64,000 nt of DNA from positions 186,001 to 250,000 of the forward strand of contig NZ_JACHOR010000005.1 in assembly GCF_014199945.1 (NCBI RefSeq). Reading direction: 5' to 3'. Shown one piece after another: positions 37,268 through 46,490 of this stretch. How positions within the stretch are numbered: position 1 is the first letter of the stretch; each line of letters opens with the position of its first letter. A program made the translations under genes and the position numbers. The stretch comes from Brevundimonas variabilis. GTDB taxonomy: Bacteria; Pseudomonadota; Alphaproteobacteria; Caulobacterales; Caulobacteraceae. A model generated the notes under the pieces. That model saw nothing but the letters and a program-made list of their open reading frames with translations. It did not search any database and was not told where the DNA came from.

Positions 37268-40200
37268 TTGACCGAAACCCTGTCCACAGAGGCCCCGGTG
37301 CCCCGCCCGCGCGCACCGCGTGGGGGGACCGTGCTTCGGCGGTCGGTGGTCGGTCTGATCGTCGCCCTGCTGGTGGTCAGCCTCGCCCTGGGCCTGATCT
37401 ATGTGAACCGGCGCGCCGCAGCGCGTCAGGTGCTGACGGGCTGGCTCGACCAGCGCGGCATCGAGGCCCAGGTCGAGGTCGACCGGATCGAGATCGACGG
37501 CTTCGTCGGCTCGATCCGCATCGGAGACCCGAGCGACCCGGACGTCGTCGTCGAACGGGTCGAGGTCGATTATGCGCTCAGTGCCCCCTGGTCATCGACG
37601 GGGACGGGCGTCACCCCCAGCCGGATCCGGTTGGTCCGGCCGGTTCTGCGGGCGACCTGGCAGGACGGGGTCCTGTCCCTGGGGTCACTGGACCCTCTGA
37701 TCGAAGAGTTCACCGGCCGTCCGCCAAGGCCTGATGCCAGGGGGCCCGTGGTGATCGTGGAGTCCGGGCGCGTCCGGCTGACCACGGAATACGGTCCGCT
37801 CCAGCTTCTGGGCGATGCCCGGTTGGAAGACGGCAAGCTGATGCGACTGCAGGCCCGCATGCCGGCGGCGTCCCTTAAGAGTGGCGACGTCGAGGCCCGG
37901 TCGCTGGGTGGCACGGTCGATCTGACCACGACGGGTGATCGGGTCACCCTCGTCGTCGAGGCCTCGGCGGACGCATTCAACACCGCCGGCGGTTCGGGCG
38001 AGGCCCTGCGGCTGTCGGGACGAGGGGACCTGCCTTATCCCGATCTGAAAAAGAGGTCTGGAGACGGGCGCACGGTCGTCGACCTGACACTGGCCGGTCA
38101 AAGGCTGTCCTGGGGTGATGCCGATGTCCGCGAGACCGAGACCCGGCTGGCCTTTGATGGCGAGACCCGGGGCTGGGTCGAGGCTTTCCGCCTGCGGGGG
38201 CAGACCTCGGCAACAATGAAGGCCGGCCAGGTGTCGCTGCCGGGGCTGGAGGCGCGCATGGCCTCGATCGCCGTGGCCGACGCAGCCCTTAATCTGTCGC
38301 GCGGGTCAGCGGGGCTCGGCTGGCGGCTCGAGGGACCGGCGACCCTGCAGGCTGCTTCGGCCCGGTCTGGTGATCTGGCGCTGGCGACGACGACGCTGCG
38401 GGCCAGACGTCTGGTCGCTGGCGGACGGGACGGGGCGTTCGAGGCCTCCGGTCCCGTCGCCGTCACGGCCCGGAGGTTCGGCTTCGGCGATCTTTCACTG
38501 GGCGGAGCCATCGGGACCCTGGATGTCGATGTCGCGCACGACGGTGCCACCCTGGTGACGGCGAGCGGGGCCCTTCGCGCGAGCGAGGGTGCCTGGCCCC
38601 TGTTCGGTGTCGTGGCCGGCGACGACGTGCCGGAACTGGCCGCGATGAAGCGGGCGCTTGGCAATTTCGCGCTCGACATGCCCGGCATATCGCTGACCAC
38701 CGGCAGTCCCGGGACGGATGTCCGTCTGACCCGACCCGCGCGGCTGGTCCCGGCCAACGGCGGCGTGCTGACGTTGCAGCCGGTCGCCCGGGCGCTGTAT
38801 TCCGCCGAACCCGGACAACTGGGCGGCGGGGCCCTGAGCCTCAGCGCGACGCGGGGTCAGGGACTGCCCGAGGCCGCCTTCGCCATCCCCGACTGGCGTC
38901 TGACGCCCGGTGGCTTCGAAGCCCGGCTGGACGGTCGCGCGGGTCTTGATTTCGGCGTTGCGCGCGGGATCGCCGTGTCGACGGCGGGGCTGCTCGCCAA
39001 TACCGGCGGAACACTGACCTATGTCGCCGACGGCTGCCTGCCCTTCACGATCGAGCGGCTGGAGCTGGACGAGAACGACGCGACCGATCTGTCAGGGTCT
39101 CTGTGTTCGACAGACGCGCCGCTGGTCACGGCCCGGAACGGGACTTGGCGTGCCAGCGCGACGATGCTGGATGTCGCGGCGACGACCCCCTTCCTCTCGA
39201 TGCAGTTCGATCAGGTACAGGGATCGATGGTGGCCTCGGGATCGGCTGCGGGCCTCGGTCTGGACGCGACGCTCTCCTCTGCCCGGATAAGGGATACGCT
39301 GGAGCCGACGCGGTTCCTGCCCCTGACCGCCAGCGGCACGGCGGGTCTGGCCGCCGATCGCTGGACTGGCCTGTTCGACGTGGCACGGGGAACGAACCCC
39401 CTGGGCCAGGTGCGGCTGGCGCACGACGGCCTGGCAGCCGCCGGTGGGGTGACCCTCGATTTCCCGGCCCTGCGGTTCACGCCGGATGGCCTGCAGCCCG
39501 ACGATCTCAGCCCGCTTGCGGCCGACTGGGTGCAATCGCCGGTCACGGGATCGGCGGGGTTCAGCGGGCGGTTCGACTGGGCGGCCCCCGACGTCGCCTC
39601 CAGTTCAGGCGTGCTGAGGCTCGACGATCTGGACTTCACCAGCCCTGCCGGGGCTGTCGAAGGCCTGAGCGGTGCCGTCACCTTCACCAGTCTTGCGCCG
39701 CTCACGACGGCACCCGGCCAGACCCTCAGCGTGACGCGGCTGGATGCCATGGCCGAGCTGACCGACGTCGATCTGACGTTCGAACTGGACACGGAATCGA
39801 TCAAGGTCGCGGGCGGGTCGATCGCGGCAGCGGGCGGCACGGTCAGCGTCGAGCCCTTCGTCGTTCCCCTGGACCGCACAAAGCCCTTCAGTGGCGTGAT
39901 CGTCCTGGACCGGGTGCAGTTGGGTGACCTGGTGACCCAGGCCGGGTTCGGCGACAAGGTGTCGATGGATGCGGTGGTCTCCGGCCGCCTGCCCTTCCTC
40001 GCAGACCCTGTTGCCGGCGTGCGCATTCTCGCGGGATCCCTAGCGGCCGTGCAGCCCGGCCGTTTGTCGATCAACCGCACGGCCCTGACCGGCATCTCTG
40101 CGGGCGGCGGTGGAGCCGTGCCCCCGGGAACCGTCGAGGACCTGGCTTATCAGGCCATGGAAAACCTCGCCTTCGACATCCTGAGTGCCGAGGTCAACAG

Positions 40201-40471
40201 CCTGGACGAGGGGCGGCTGGGTGTCCTGTTCCGCATCCGGGGGCGCCATGACCCGCCGCAGCGCCAGGAGATGCGCGTCGGCATCGCCGAATTCATCAGC
40301 CGCAAATTCCTCGAGCGGACGCTGCCCCTGCCGTCGGATACCGGGATCGACCTGACGCTGGACACCACACTGAACGTCAACCAGCTTCTCAGTGACCTGC
40401 TGGCCGTGAGCCGGGCCCGCAAGGGCGAACCGGCGCGACCGGAGCCGGAGGCGACCCCGCCCGTCCCATGA
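37268..40471 (+). CDS. ydbH: YdbH family AsmA-like intermembrane lipid-transport protein
   Basis: 1067 residues from a TTG start, supported by CAGGAG ten bases upstream. One N-terminal membrane helix (VVGLIVALLVVSLALGLIYV, about 29-48) anchors a huge periplasmic domain of repetitive beta-strands, as in AsmA-like bridge proteins. The C-terminal part (SVEPFVVPLDRTKPFSGVIV, IAEFISRKFLERTLPLPSDT) matches the YdbH family end. In E. coli YdbH works with YnbE and YdbL in phospholipid transport to the outer membrane; the same three genes stand here in order. Confidence 0.9.
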   Translation: MTETLSTEAPVPRPRAPRGGTVLRRSVVGLIVALLVVSLALGLIYVNRRAAARQVLTGWLDQRGIEAQVEVDRIEIDGFVGSIRIGDPSDPDVVVERVEVDYALSAPWSSTGTGVTPSRIRLVRPVLRATWQDGVLSLGSLDPLIEEFTGRPPRPDARGPVVIVESGRVRLTTEYGPLQLLGDARLEDGKLMRLQARMPAASLKSGDVEARSLGGTVDLTTTGDRVTLVVEASADAFNTAGGSGEALRLSGRGDLPYPDLKKRSGDGRTVVDLTLAGQRLSWGDADVRETETRLAFDGETRGWVEAFRLRGQTSATMKAGQVSLPGLEARMASIAVADAALNLSRGSAGLGWRLEGPATLQAASARSGDLALATTTLRARRLVAGGRDGAFEASGPVAVTARRFGFGDLSLGGAIGTLDVDVAHDGATLVTASGALRASEGAWPLFGVVAGDDVPELAAMKRALGNFALDMPGISLTTGSPGTDVRLTRPARLVPANGGVLTLQPVARALYSAEPGQLGGGALSLSATRGQGLPEAAFAIPDWRLTPGGFEARLDGRAGLDFGVARGIAVSTAGLLANTGGTLTYVADGCLPFTIERLELDENDATDLSGSLCSTDAPLVTARNGTWRASATMLDVAATTPFLSMQFDQVQGSMVASGSAAGLGLDATLSSARIRDTLEPTRFLPLTASGTAGLAADRWTGLFDVARGTNPLGQVRLAHDGLAAAGGVTLDFPALRFTPDGLQPDDLSPLAADWVQSPVTGSAGFSGRFDWAAPDVASSSGVLRLDDLDFTSPAGAVEGLSGAVTFTSLAPLTTAPGQTLSVTRLDAMAELTDVDLTFELDTESIKVAGGSIAAAGGTVSVEPFVVPLDRTKPFSGVIVLDRVQLGDLVTQAGFGDKVSMDAVVSGRLPFLADPVAGVRILAGSLAAVQPGRLSINRTALTGISAGGGGAVPPGTVEDLAYQAMENLAFDILSAEVNSLDEGRLGVLFRIRGRHDPPQRQEMRVGIAEFISRKFLERTLPLPSDTGIDLTLDTTLNVNQLLSDLLAVSRARKGEPARPEPEATPPVP

Positions 40472-40551
40472 TGTTGCGCGTTCAGACGGCGTTCACCGCC
40501 AGGCTGTCAGAAACCATGCTATAGCCCGTACGCGTTCAGGAGACCGTCGCC

Positions 40552-40764
40552 ATGATCACCCCCGGAAAGTCCGCCCTCTTGCGGCGTGTCGCCCTGTCGG
40601 GACTGATTGCGGTCGGGATCGTGACCAGCGTCGGGGCCTGCACTCCGACCGTTCGGCTGCAGGTCGACCCGATCCAGATCTATGCCAAGCTGGACGCCGA
40701 CGTCCGCGTCCGGCTGGATCAGCAGCTGCAGGACCTGCTGCGCGAAAACCCGAACCTGTTCTGA
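40552..40764 (+). CDS. ynbE: YnbE family small outer-membrane lipoprotein
   Basis: 70 residues. A signal peptide with lipobox (TSVGACTPTV, Cys about 30) precedes a short mature part, VRLQVDPIQIYAKLDADVRV, then an amphipathic helix. It matches YnbE, whose beta-strands are reported to stack with the YdbH C-terminus at the outer membrane. It lies 80 bases after ydbH and 47 before ydbL. Confidence 0.88.
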   Translation: MITPGKSALLRRVALSGLIAVGIVTSVGACTPTVRLQVDPIQIYAKLDADVRVRLDQQLQDLLRENPNLF

Positions 40765-40811
40765 CCCCGCGCGTTCACTGTCAAACCCGATATCGTCTGG
40801 AACCCCCAAAA

Positions 40812-41186
40812 ATGACCCTCCGCAAGCTCTTCGTCATCGGCGCTGCCATCGCGGCCCTGGGCGTGGCCGCGGCTGCCGCTCCCGTTCCGGTCTTCGCCCA
40901 GACCGCTGCCCAGAAATCCATGATCGACGCCGCCAAGGCCAGCGGCACCGTCGGTGAACAGGCGGACGGATTTCTCGGGTTCCGCGTTCCGACCAGCGAC
41001 ACCGGACTGCAATCGGCTGTGACCACGACCAATGACGCCCGCCGGGCCGCCTATGCCCGTCGTGGAACGGAAGCCGGTACCAGTGCCGATGTCGCGGGTG
41101 CGCGCATGTTCGAGACCCTGCTCCTCCCCCGGATTGCCCCCGGTGAATGGTATCGCAACGCCCAGGGCCGCTGGGTCCAGAAGTAG
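40812..41186 (+). CDS. ydbL: YdbL family (DUF1318) periplasmic protein
   Basis: 124 residues with a cleavable signal ending near VPVFAQTA. The DUF1318 body is recognisable: GTVGEQADGFLGFR and TTTNDARRAAYARRGTEAG near the middle and PGEWYRNAQGRWVQK at the end. In E. coli YdbL assists the YdbH-YnbE interaction. It is the third gene of the operon. Confidence 0.9.
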   Translation: MTLRKLFVIGAAIAALGVAAAAAPVPVFAQTAAQKSMIDAAKASGTVGEQADGFLGFRVPTSDTGLQSAVTTTNDARRAAYARRGTEAGTSADVAGARMFETLLLPRIAPGEWYRNAQGRWVQK

Positions 41187-41255
41187 GACCGGCCGCGCAA
41201 TCGGCCGCACCCGGGGGATCAAGCGTTTGAGCGGGCGCTGTGATACGACGCGCTC

Positions 41256-41531
41256 ATGAAGGACCGGATCCTCCGATTTCTGCTGCTGCTGAGCCTGTCG
41301 CTGTTCGTCGCAGCGGTCGCGACCCTGGGCCTCGGCCTGTTCTGGATCGCGATCGGCGGCGGGGCGATGTCAGTCCATGGCTGGATCGCCATGGGCCTCG
41401 GCGTCCTGGGCACCGTGGGGCTGGCCTGGGGGCTGATGAGCCTGGCCTTCCGGTCCCATCGCGACGGCTGGGACGATCAGGTGGACAACCGTCTGGATCC
41501 CGGCCGGGACACCCCGAAGGACATCTACTAG
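41256..41531 (+). CDS. Small two-helix membrane protein, unknown function
   Basis: 91 residues: two hydrophobic helices (about 7-35 and 43-65) and a hydrophilic C-terminal tail rich in Asp and Arg (HRDGWDDQVDNRLDPGRDTP). No family recognised. It follows ydbL by 69 bases and converges with the methyltransferase gene, whose stop is 7 bases away. It may be part of the ydbH unit or stand alone. Confidence 0.65.
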   Translation: MKDRILRFLLLLSLSLFVAAVATLGLGLFWIAIGGGAMSVHGWIAMGLGVLGTVGLAWGLMSLAFRSHRDGWDDQVDNRLDPGRDTPKDIY

Positions 41532-41538
41532 ACATCGA

Positions 41539-42675
41539 CTAGGCGGCAATCCGGGCCCGGATCAGAGCCGGACGGAGCAGGGCGTCCGTCAGGGTCCGCA
41601 CCACCGGCACGGCAACCGCATCCCCCATGAGCCTCAGCGCGGCCGTTTCGCCCTTCGGCAGCACATAGGTGTCGGGCAGGCCCATCAGGCGCGCCGCCTC
41701 CCGGCCGGTCAGGCGACGGGCGCGGACACGGCCGTCATCGCAGACCAGCACATACTGGCGCGACGACCCGCCCGACGGAGTGCGCAGACAGCCGGCCACA
41801 CCGTCGAACCGGAGCTCCAGTCGCTGCACCCTGACGCCGCCCTCGGTCCGGACGCGCCGGAAGCCCGTCGCCACCCGGCGTTCACCGGAGCGTTGCGCGG
41901 CGTCCAGACGCTCGCGATGCAGTGGTGCAAGCAGCTCCAGAAGATGCCCCACGTCCGATGGCCCGAGCCATTGCACCGCGTCATCCGGCTCGAGCAGGGC
42001 ACCGATGTCGAGGTTCGGGCGGGATGGCGGGCCGACCTTCCACCATGCCCATGCTGACCGCACGGGCTTCGGCAGCCGGTCATGGGCTGCAATCAGCCGG
42101 GGGGTGTGGAAAGGCGGGGCCGGATGGGAGCCTGTCGGGGCTTCCGCATCCCTGAATGCGACCATGAACAGCCGGGGACGCGACTGCGGCAGCCAGAGTG
42201 CGGCATCCATCTCCAGCGCCCCGACCCTGTAGCCGGCCTGGACCAGCGCCGAGCAGATGGCCGGAAAATCGCGCCCCTGTCCGGAGGTCAGCAGGCCGAC
42301 GACGTTCTCGACCACAATGGCTCGCGGGCCGCGCCCCTCCCGGTCCAGAGCCTGCATGAGCTGCCAGAAGCTCCAGAAGGTGCCCGAACGCCGAGCAGCC
42401 AGTCCGCCCCTGGTCCCGGCGAGGCTGACGTCCTGACAGGGGGACGACGCCCACACCAGGTCCGGCTGGCCCGGCAGGTCCTCCGGCGTCAGGTCACGGA
42501 CGTCGCCGGTATGGAAGGCCCCCGCGTGATTGGCCTGCCAGCTGGATGCCTTGGCCCGGTCGATGTCGTTGGCAAACGTGACCTGAAAGCCTTCCAGCCC
42601 AAGACCCGCAAGGCCACCCCCGGCGAAGAACTCGAAGGCTGTCAGTGCGTCGCCGGGCAAATCGGAAGCCATCAT
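41539..42675 (-). CDS. Orphan C5-cytosine DNA methyltransferase
   Basis: 378 residues. C5-methyltransferase motifs occur in order: I FEFFAGGGLAGLGLEG (about 14-29), IV SSPCQDVS (catalytic Cys80), VI VVENVVGLL, VIII LPQSRPRLFMVAF, then a variable target-recognition region, IX LTGREAARLMGLPDTY and X LMGDAVAVPVV. All are intact, so activity is expected. No restriction endonuclease or Vsr gene is adjacent. Target sequence unknown. Caulobacteraceae normally rely on the adenine enzyme CcrM, so an additional 5mC enzyme is of interest. Start could be Met1 or Met2. Confidence 0.92.
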   Translation of the reverse strand: MMASDLPGDALTAFEFFAGGGLAGLGLEGFQVTFANDIDRAKASSWQANHAGAFHTGDVRDLTPEDLPGQPDLVWASSPCQDVSLAGTRGGLAARRSGTFWSFWQLMQALDREGRGPRAIVVENVVGLLTSGQGRDFPAICSALVQAGYRVGALEMDAALWLPQSRPRLFMVAFRDAEAPTGSHPAPPFHTPRLIAAHDRLPKPVRSAWAWWKVGPPSRPNLDIGALLEPDDAVQWLGPSDVGHLLELLAPLHRERLDAAQRSGERRVATGFRRVRTEGGVRVQRLELRFDGVAGCLRTPSGGSSRQYVLVCDDGRVRARRLTGREAARLMGLPDTYVLPKGETAALRLMGDAVAVPVVRTLTDALLRPALIRARIAA

Positions 42676-42772
42676 GGTGACAACTTACGTGGCAGAGGCG
42701 CCGGAGGCGAGCCGCCGGTCTTGACCCGGTCACCCCGGCGGTGTGGATGGCGAGCGCTGAAAGAGGTTCATC

Positions 42773-43210
42773 ATGCGCGTTCTCGCCGTTTTTCTGACCC
42801 TGCCCCTGCTACTCGCCTGTTCCGGCGAGACATCGGCACCCGGGCCCGCCGAAGCGGTCGCGGAGCCGGTCATGCTGGGCGGGGTCGACCTGAACCAGCC
42901 TCTGCGGGCGATCGGCACCGAGCCCTTCTGGGCGGTGGAGATCACGCCCGCCGCATTGACATGGTCCGGCGTTGAGCGTCCCGAGCTGACAGTCGCCAAT
43001 CCCGGCCCCGATGTTCAGGGCACGACCGCTGTCTATGCGGTGGAGGCTGCAGCGGGGGCGTCGATGACCGTTACCCTGATGGCGACGGAATGTTCGGACG
43101 GGATGAGCGACCGCCTCTATCCCCTCACGGCCACCGTTGAGATCGGGGACGAGACCTTGAACGGCTGTGCCCAGTCCGTTTCAGCGCTTGCCGTCGAACC
43201 CCGTCCCTAG
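42773..43210 (+). CDS. Lipoprotein of the COG3650-like family
   Basis: 145 residues. Lipobox LPLLLACSGE near residue 16. Body: LRAIGTEPFWAVEITPAALTW, VTLMATECSDGMSDRLYPLT and a late Cys in LNGCAQSV. The EPFW...CSDGMSDR pair marks a family of small periplasmic proteins often beside META-domain or heat-shock lipoproteins; function unknown. It is divergent from the methyltransferase gene. Confidence 0.75.
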   Translation: MRVLAVFLTLPLLLACSGETSAPGPAEAVAEPVMLGGVDLNQPLRAIGTEPFWAVEITPAALTWSGVERPELTVANPGPDVQGTTAVYAVEAAAGASMTVTLMATECSDGMSDRLYPLTATVEIGDETLNGCAQSVSALAVEPRP

Positions 43211-43213
43211 AGC

Positions 43214-43657
43214 TCAGCCACCCAGCATGGGTCCCACGCCGGGCACCGTGCGGATGACATCACCCAGCAGGTCCTGCCCGGTCGCCTGCGTCACCTGCTC
43301 CCGGGCGACGGGCAGCAGGCGTTTCAGGTCATCCTTGTCCACGCCGATCCGTTTCATGCCGTCAAGAGCACCCATGGCATCGGCGATTGCGGCACCGGAC
43401 ACACCGCCCGCGCTCTTCATCAGCCCCCCGAACAGACCGCCGCCGCGCGGCCGGGCTTCCGGCGAACCGGCCGCGTGCTCGGCTCCCGGAAGTGCAGCAT
43501 ACAGGTCGGCCAGCGGCCCGCGATCGGCATGTTTGTCCAGAAGTCCGAGCGCCCCGGTCAGGGCTGCGCGGACCTGACCGGGGGTCAGGTCGACCGCTTC
43601 CGCTGCGCGTGCAATCAGGGTGTCGAAGGTCAGGGTCGGCTGTGTCTGTGGGCTCAT
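43214..43657 (-). CDS. DUF2267/DUF2780-like small protein
   Basis: 147 residues. N-terminal helices (LIARAAEAVDLTPGQVRAAL), a Gly-rich linker (RPRGGGLFGGLMKSAGGVSG) and C-terminal helices with IGVDKDDLKRLLPVAREQVT. The last block resembles DUF2267/DUF2780 proteins, whose role is unknown. The stop lies 3 bases from the convergent lipoprotein gene. Confidence 0.6.
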   Translation of the reverse strand: MSPQTQPTLTFDTLIARAAEAVDLTPGQVRAALTGALGLLDKHADRGPLADLYAALPGAEHAAGSPEARPRGGGLFGGLMKSAGGVSGAAIADAMGALDGMKRIGVDKDDLKRLLPVAREQVTQATGQDLLGDVIRTVPGVGPMLGG

Positions 43658-43693
43658 GGCGGCCCTTTAACGGTTCTCAAAGCCGTTTGTCAC

Positions 43694-44833
43694 ATGATGA
43701 TCGTCATGACCCAGATCCCGATGGCGGCTCCGGCGCCCCCAGCTGACCTGCGCGCCCTGACCGCCCTGCGGTTCATCGCGGCCATGTGGGTGGCGTTGTT
43801 CGCCTTCTGGCCGAACCTCGATGTCGCCGTTTTCCCGAACCTCGTGGCCAAGGGTTATCTCGGCGTCGAGCTGTTCTTCGTCCTGTCCGGCTTCATCCTG
43901 TGCCATGTCTATCTCGAACCGCACGGCGAGAAGCGGTTCAGCTATAGGGGCTTCCTCTGGGCCCGCATCGCGCGAGTCTATCCTCTGCACGTCGCGACCC
44001 TGCTCGGGGTCGGGGCGCTGGCCGTGGCGGCCCTGGCTGCCGGCATGAGCGTGGACGGCAATATCCTGAGCTGGGCGTCGCTGCCCGCCAATCTGACGAT
44101 GATGCATGCCTGGGGGCTGGCCCCCGAGGCGGGCTGGAACCATCCGTCATGGTCGATCTCGGCGGAATGGTTTGCCTATCTCGGCTTTCCTGCCTTTGCG
44201 GTCGTCGCATGGTCCTTGCGCCACCGACCCATCCTGGCCGTCTTCGGAGCGGTCGTGTTCCTGGCCGCGCTCTATGCCGCGTTCGAGCCTCTGGCCGGCT
44301 TTCCGTTGACCCAGGCGACCATCGCCTGGGGAGCCTTGCGCATCGTGCCCTGTTTCGCCCTCGGCTGTGCGCTGTATCTGCTGTTCCGCCGGTCGCCGCT
44401 GAAGACTCCGTGGCTGGCTGCCTTTGCTGCGGTTCTGCTCATCGCCATCAGCGCGACCCTGACGCTGCCGGATGCTGTGACAGTGACCCTCTTCGGCCTG
44501 CTGATCCTCAGCCTGGCCTCGCTGGCCAATGACAAGGCCGGCTGGCTGGCCTCGAGACCGGCCGTCTACCTCGGGGAGATAAGCTACTCGGTCTATATGG
44601 TGGTGGTGCCATGGAAGCTGCTGGCGGTGAACGTGGCGGCGCGCCTGACCGATGCCGGACCGGACAAGTCCCTGCCGGTGCTCGTGTGGCTGGCCGTCAT
44701 GGCCGGGCTGCCGGTCGTGGCCGCCCTTTCCTATCATCTGGTGGAATATCCCGCCCGGCGCGCCCTGCGGCGCATGGGTGAAGGGGCCAATCTCGGATCC
44801 AAAAAGCGTCAGACCGCCCAACCCGCGATATGA
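43694..44833 (+). CDS. Acyltransferase family 3 (OafA-like) membrane protein
   Basis: 379 residues from the first of three nearby ATGs (43694, 43697, 43706). About ten membrane helices. Family motifs: RALTALRFIAAMWVALFAFW start, GYLGVELFFVLSGFILCHVY, RIARVYPLHVATL, and WSISAEWFAYLGFP; C-terminal YLGEISYSVYMVVVPW and YHLVEYPARRAL. These enzymes O-acylate sugars on LPS, polysaccharide or peptidoglycan. No glycan cluster surrounds it, so the target is unknown. Confidence 0.9.
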   Translation: MMIVMTQIPMAAPAPPADLRALTALRFIAAMWVALFAFWPNLDVAVFPNLVAKGYLGVELFFVLSGFILCHVYLEPHGEKRFSYRGFLWARIARVYPLHVATLLGVGALAVAALAAGMSVDGNILSWASLPANLTMMHAWGLAPEAGWNHPSWSISAEWFAYLGFPAFAVVAWSLRHRPILAVFGAVVFLAALYAAFEPLAGFPLTQATIAWGALRIVPCFALGCALYLLFRRSPLKTPWLAAFAAVLLIAISATLTLPDAVTVTLFGLLILSLASLANDKAGWLASRPAVYLGEISYSVYMVVVPWKLLAVNVAARLTDAGPDKSLPVLVWLAVMAGLPVVAALSYHLVEYPARRALRRMGEGANLGSKKRQTAQPAI

Positions 44834-44905
44834 ACAAAGGGGTTTGACACCGCCTCTTTGTCGGTTAGGTCTGTCAGTGGGCGTAACAGTCGGAAACAAG
44901 ACGAC

Positions 44906-45430
44906 ATGAACAAACGGCTCACCGCCGCTGTGGTTGCAGCGTCCCTCGGATTTTTTGCCGTCGCCCCGACGACGGCCCGCGCCGACGATCCCTACTGGCA
45001 GTGTGTGACCTTTGCCCGGATGTTCTCGGGCATCAACATCTTCGGCGATGCCTGGACCTGGTGGCGTCAGGCCGCTGACAAATTCCGCACCGGCGACGCG
45101 CCCGCGACCGGCTCTGTGCTGGTGTTCCGACCGGAGGGCCGGATGAGCCGGGGTCATGTGGCCGTTGTGTCTGATGTTCTGACCGACCGCGTGATCCGCA
45201 TCACCCACGCCAACTGGGGCGGCAGCCGCGGCAAGGTCGAGGAAAACGTCACCGTCGTTGACGTATCCGGAGAAAACGACTGGAGCCAGGTCAAGGTCTG
45301 GTACAGCCCGATCCATGATCTGGGCACGACCGTCTATCCGACCTATGGCTTCATCTACAAGGAAGCACCGGGCAGCCTGCCGAACGGCATGCAGATGGCA
45401 GAAGCCGCCACGTCGTCCGGCCAGCCCTGA
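44906..45430 (+). CDS. Secreted CHAP-domain protein
   Basis: 174 residues from the ATG at 44906, with a signal peptide ending near ARADDPYW. The CHAP layout is clear: Cys33 in YWQCVTFARMFSG, GSVLVFRPEGRMSRGHVAVVSDV with His84, and ITHANWGG. CHAP amidases cut peptidoglycan through Cys-His chemistry. It precedes corA by 21 bases and may share its transcript. Confidence 0.88.
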   Translation: MNKRLTAAVVAASLGFFAVAPTTARADDPYWQCVTFARMFSGINIFGDAWTWWRQAADKFRTGDAPATGSVLVFRPEGRMSRGHVAVVSDVLTDRVIRITHANWGGSRGKVEENVTVVDVSGENDWSQVKVWYSPIHDLGTTVYPTYGFIYKEAPGSLPNGMQMAEAATSSGQP

Positions 45431-45451
45431 CGGACCGCCGAGGCCGCTTCC

Positions 45452-46414
45452 ATGATCCGCGTCTACTGCCGTGGAAACCAGGCCTGCCTCGACACGACCG
45501 GTGATCCTGCGAACTGGACCCTGCCGGCCGACGCCATCTGGGTCGATCTGATCCATCCCACACCCGAGGAAGACCGCGCGGTCGAACGCGCTCTTCATCT
45601 GTCGATCCCGACCCGCGAAGAGATGTCCGAGCTGGAAGCCTCCAGCCGGATGTATCGTGAGAATGGAGCGACCTTCGTCACAGCCGACATCATGCATGCG
45701 GGGACGGAGGACATGCCGGCGGTCGATCCGGTCACCTTTGTCCTGACGTCCGGCCCGCTGGTCACCGTCCGCTATGTCGAGCCGCGATCGTTCGTGATGC
45801 TGGGGGACAAGCTGGACCGGGATCCTGCGCTTTGCTCGACGGGCGCTGATCTGTTCCTGCATCTGATGGAAACCATCATAGACCGGACCTCGGAAGTGCT
45901 CTCGAGCACTTCCGTCAGTGTCGAGGTCATCTCGACCCATATCTTCCAGGACAAGAAGGCAGTCGGGTTCGATAAGCTGATCGCCAAGCTGGGCCGGGCC
46001 CAGATGGCCAACGCCCGGATCGACCAGAGCCTGTCGGGTCTGTCGCGCGTGTTCGCCTTCGTCTCGCTGGACGACATGATCGAGAACCGGGGCGAAACGA
46101 CCGCACACCTGAAGTCGCTCAGCCGCGATGCCCTGAGCCTGATCGGACACAACCAGGCTATTGCCGCCAGCATCAATTTCCAGCTGTCGGCAGCGCTCGG
46201 ACTGATCAATATTGAGCAGTCCTCGATCATCAAGATCTTCTCGGTCGCTGCCGTGGCCTTCATGCCGCCGACACTGATCGCCTCGATCTACGGCATGAAT
46301 TTCGAACACATGCCCGAACTGGCCTGGATGGCGGGCTATCCGATGGCGCTCGCCGCCATGGTCGTTGCCGCCATTGCCCCGCTGCTGTGGTTCCGGAAGA
46401 AGGGGTGGCTCTAG
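45452..46414 (+). CDS. corA: CorA family magnesium transporter
   Basis: 320 residues. A large cytoplasmic N-domain is followed by two membrane helices separated by the selectivity motif YGMNFEHMPEL, the GMN signature of CorA channels. The final positively charged tail is WFRKKGWL. CorA carries Mg2+ and other divalent cations. A second Mg2+ system, MgtE, is encoded at 57738. Confidence 0.93.
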   Translation: MIRVYCRGNQACLDTTGDPANWTLPADAIWVDLIHPTPEEDRAVERALHLSIPTREEMSELEASSRMYRENGATFVTADIMHAGTEDMPAVDPVTFVLTSGPLVTVRYVEPRSFVMLGDKLDRDPALCSTGADLFLHLMETIIDRTSEVLSSTSVSVEVISTHIFQDKKAVGFDKLIAKLGRAQMANARIDQSLSGLSRVFAFVSLDDMIENRGETTAHLKSLSRDALSLIGHNQAIAASINFQLSAALGLINIEQSSIIKIFSVAAVAFMPPTLIASIYGMNFEHMPELAWMAGYPMALAAMVVAAIAPLLWFRKKGWL

Positions 46415-46490
46415 GGGGAGTGCGTAGCGAGAAGGCAGTCAGTTTGGGCGTTTGGCGGTGCGCTCGTCCCCAAGGCCCAAGCCCGAGCGA

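Noticed and set aside
44147..46309. 720-codon minus-strand frame
   Set aside because: It spans the acyltransferase, CHAP and corA genes in antisense; composition is typical of a shadow.
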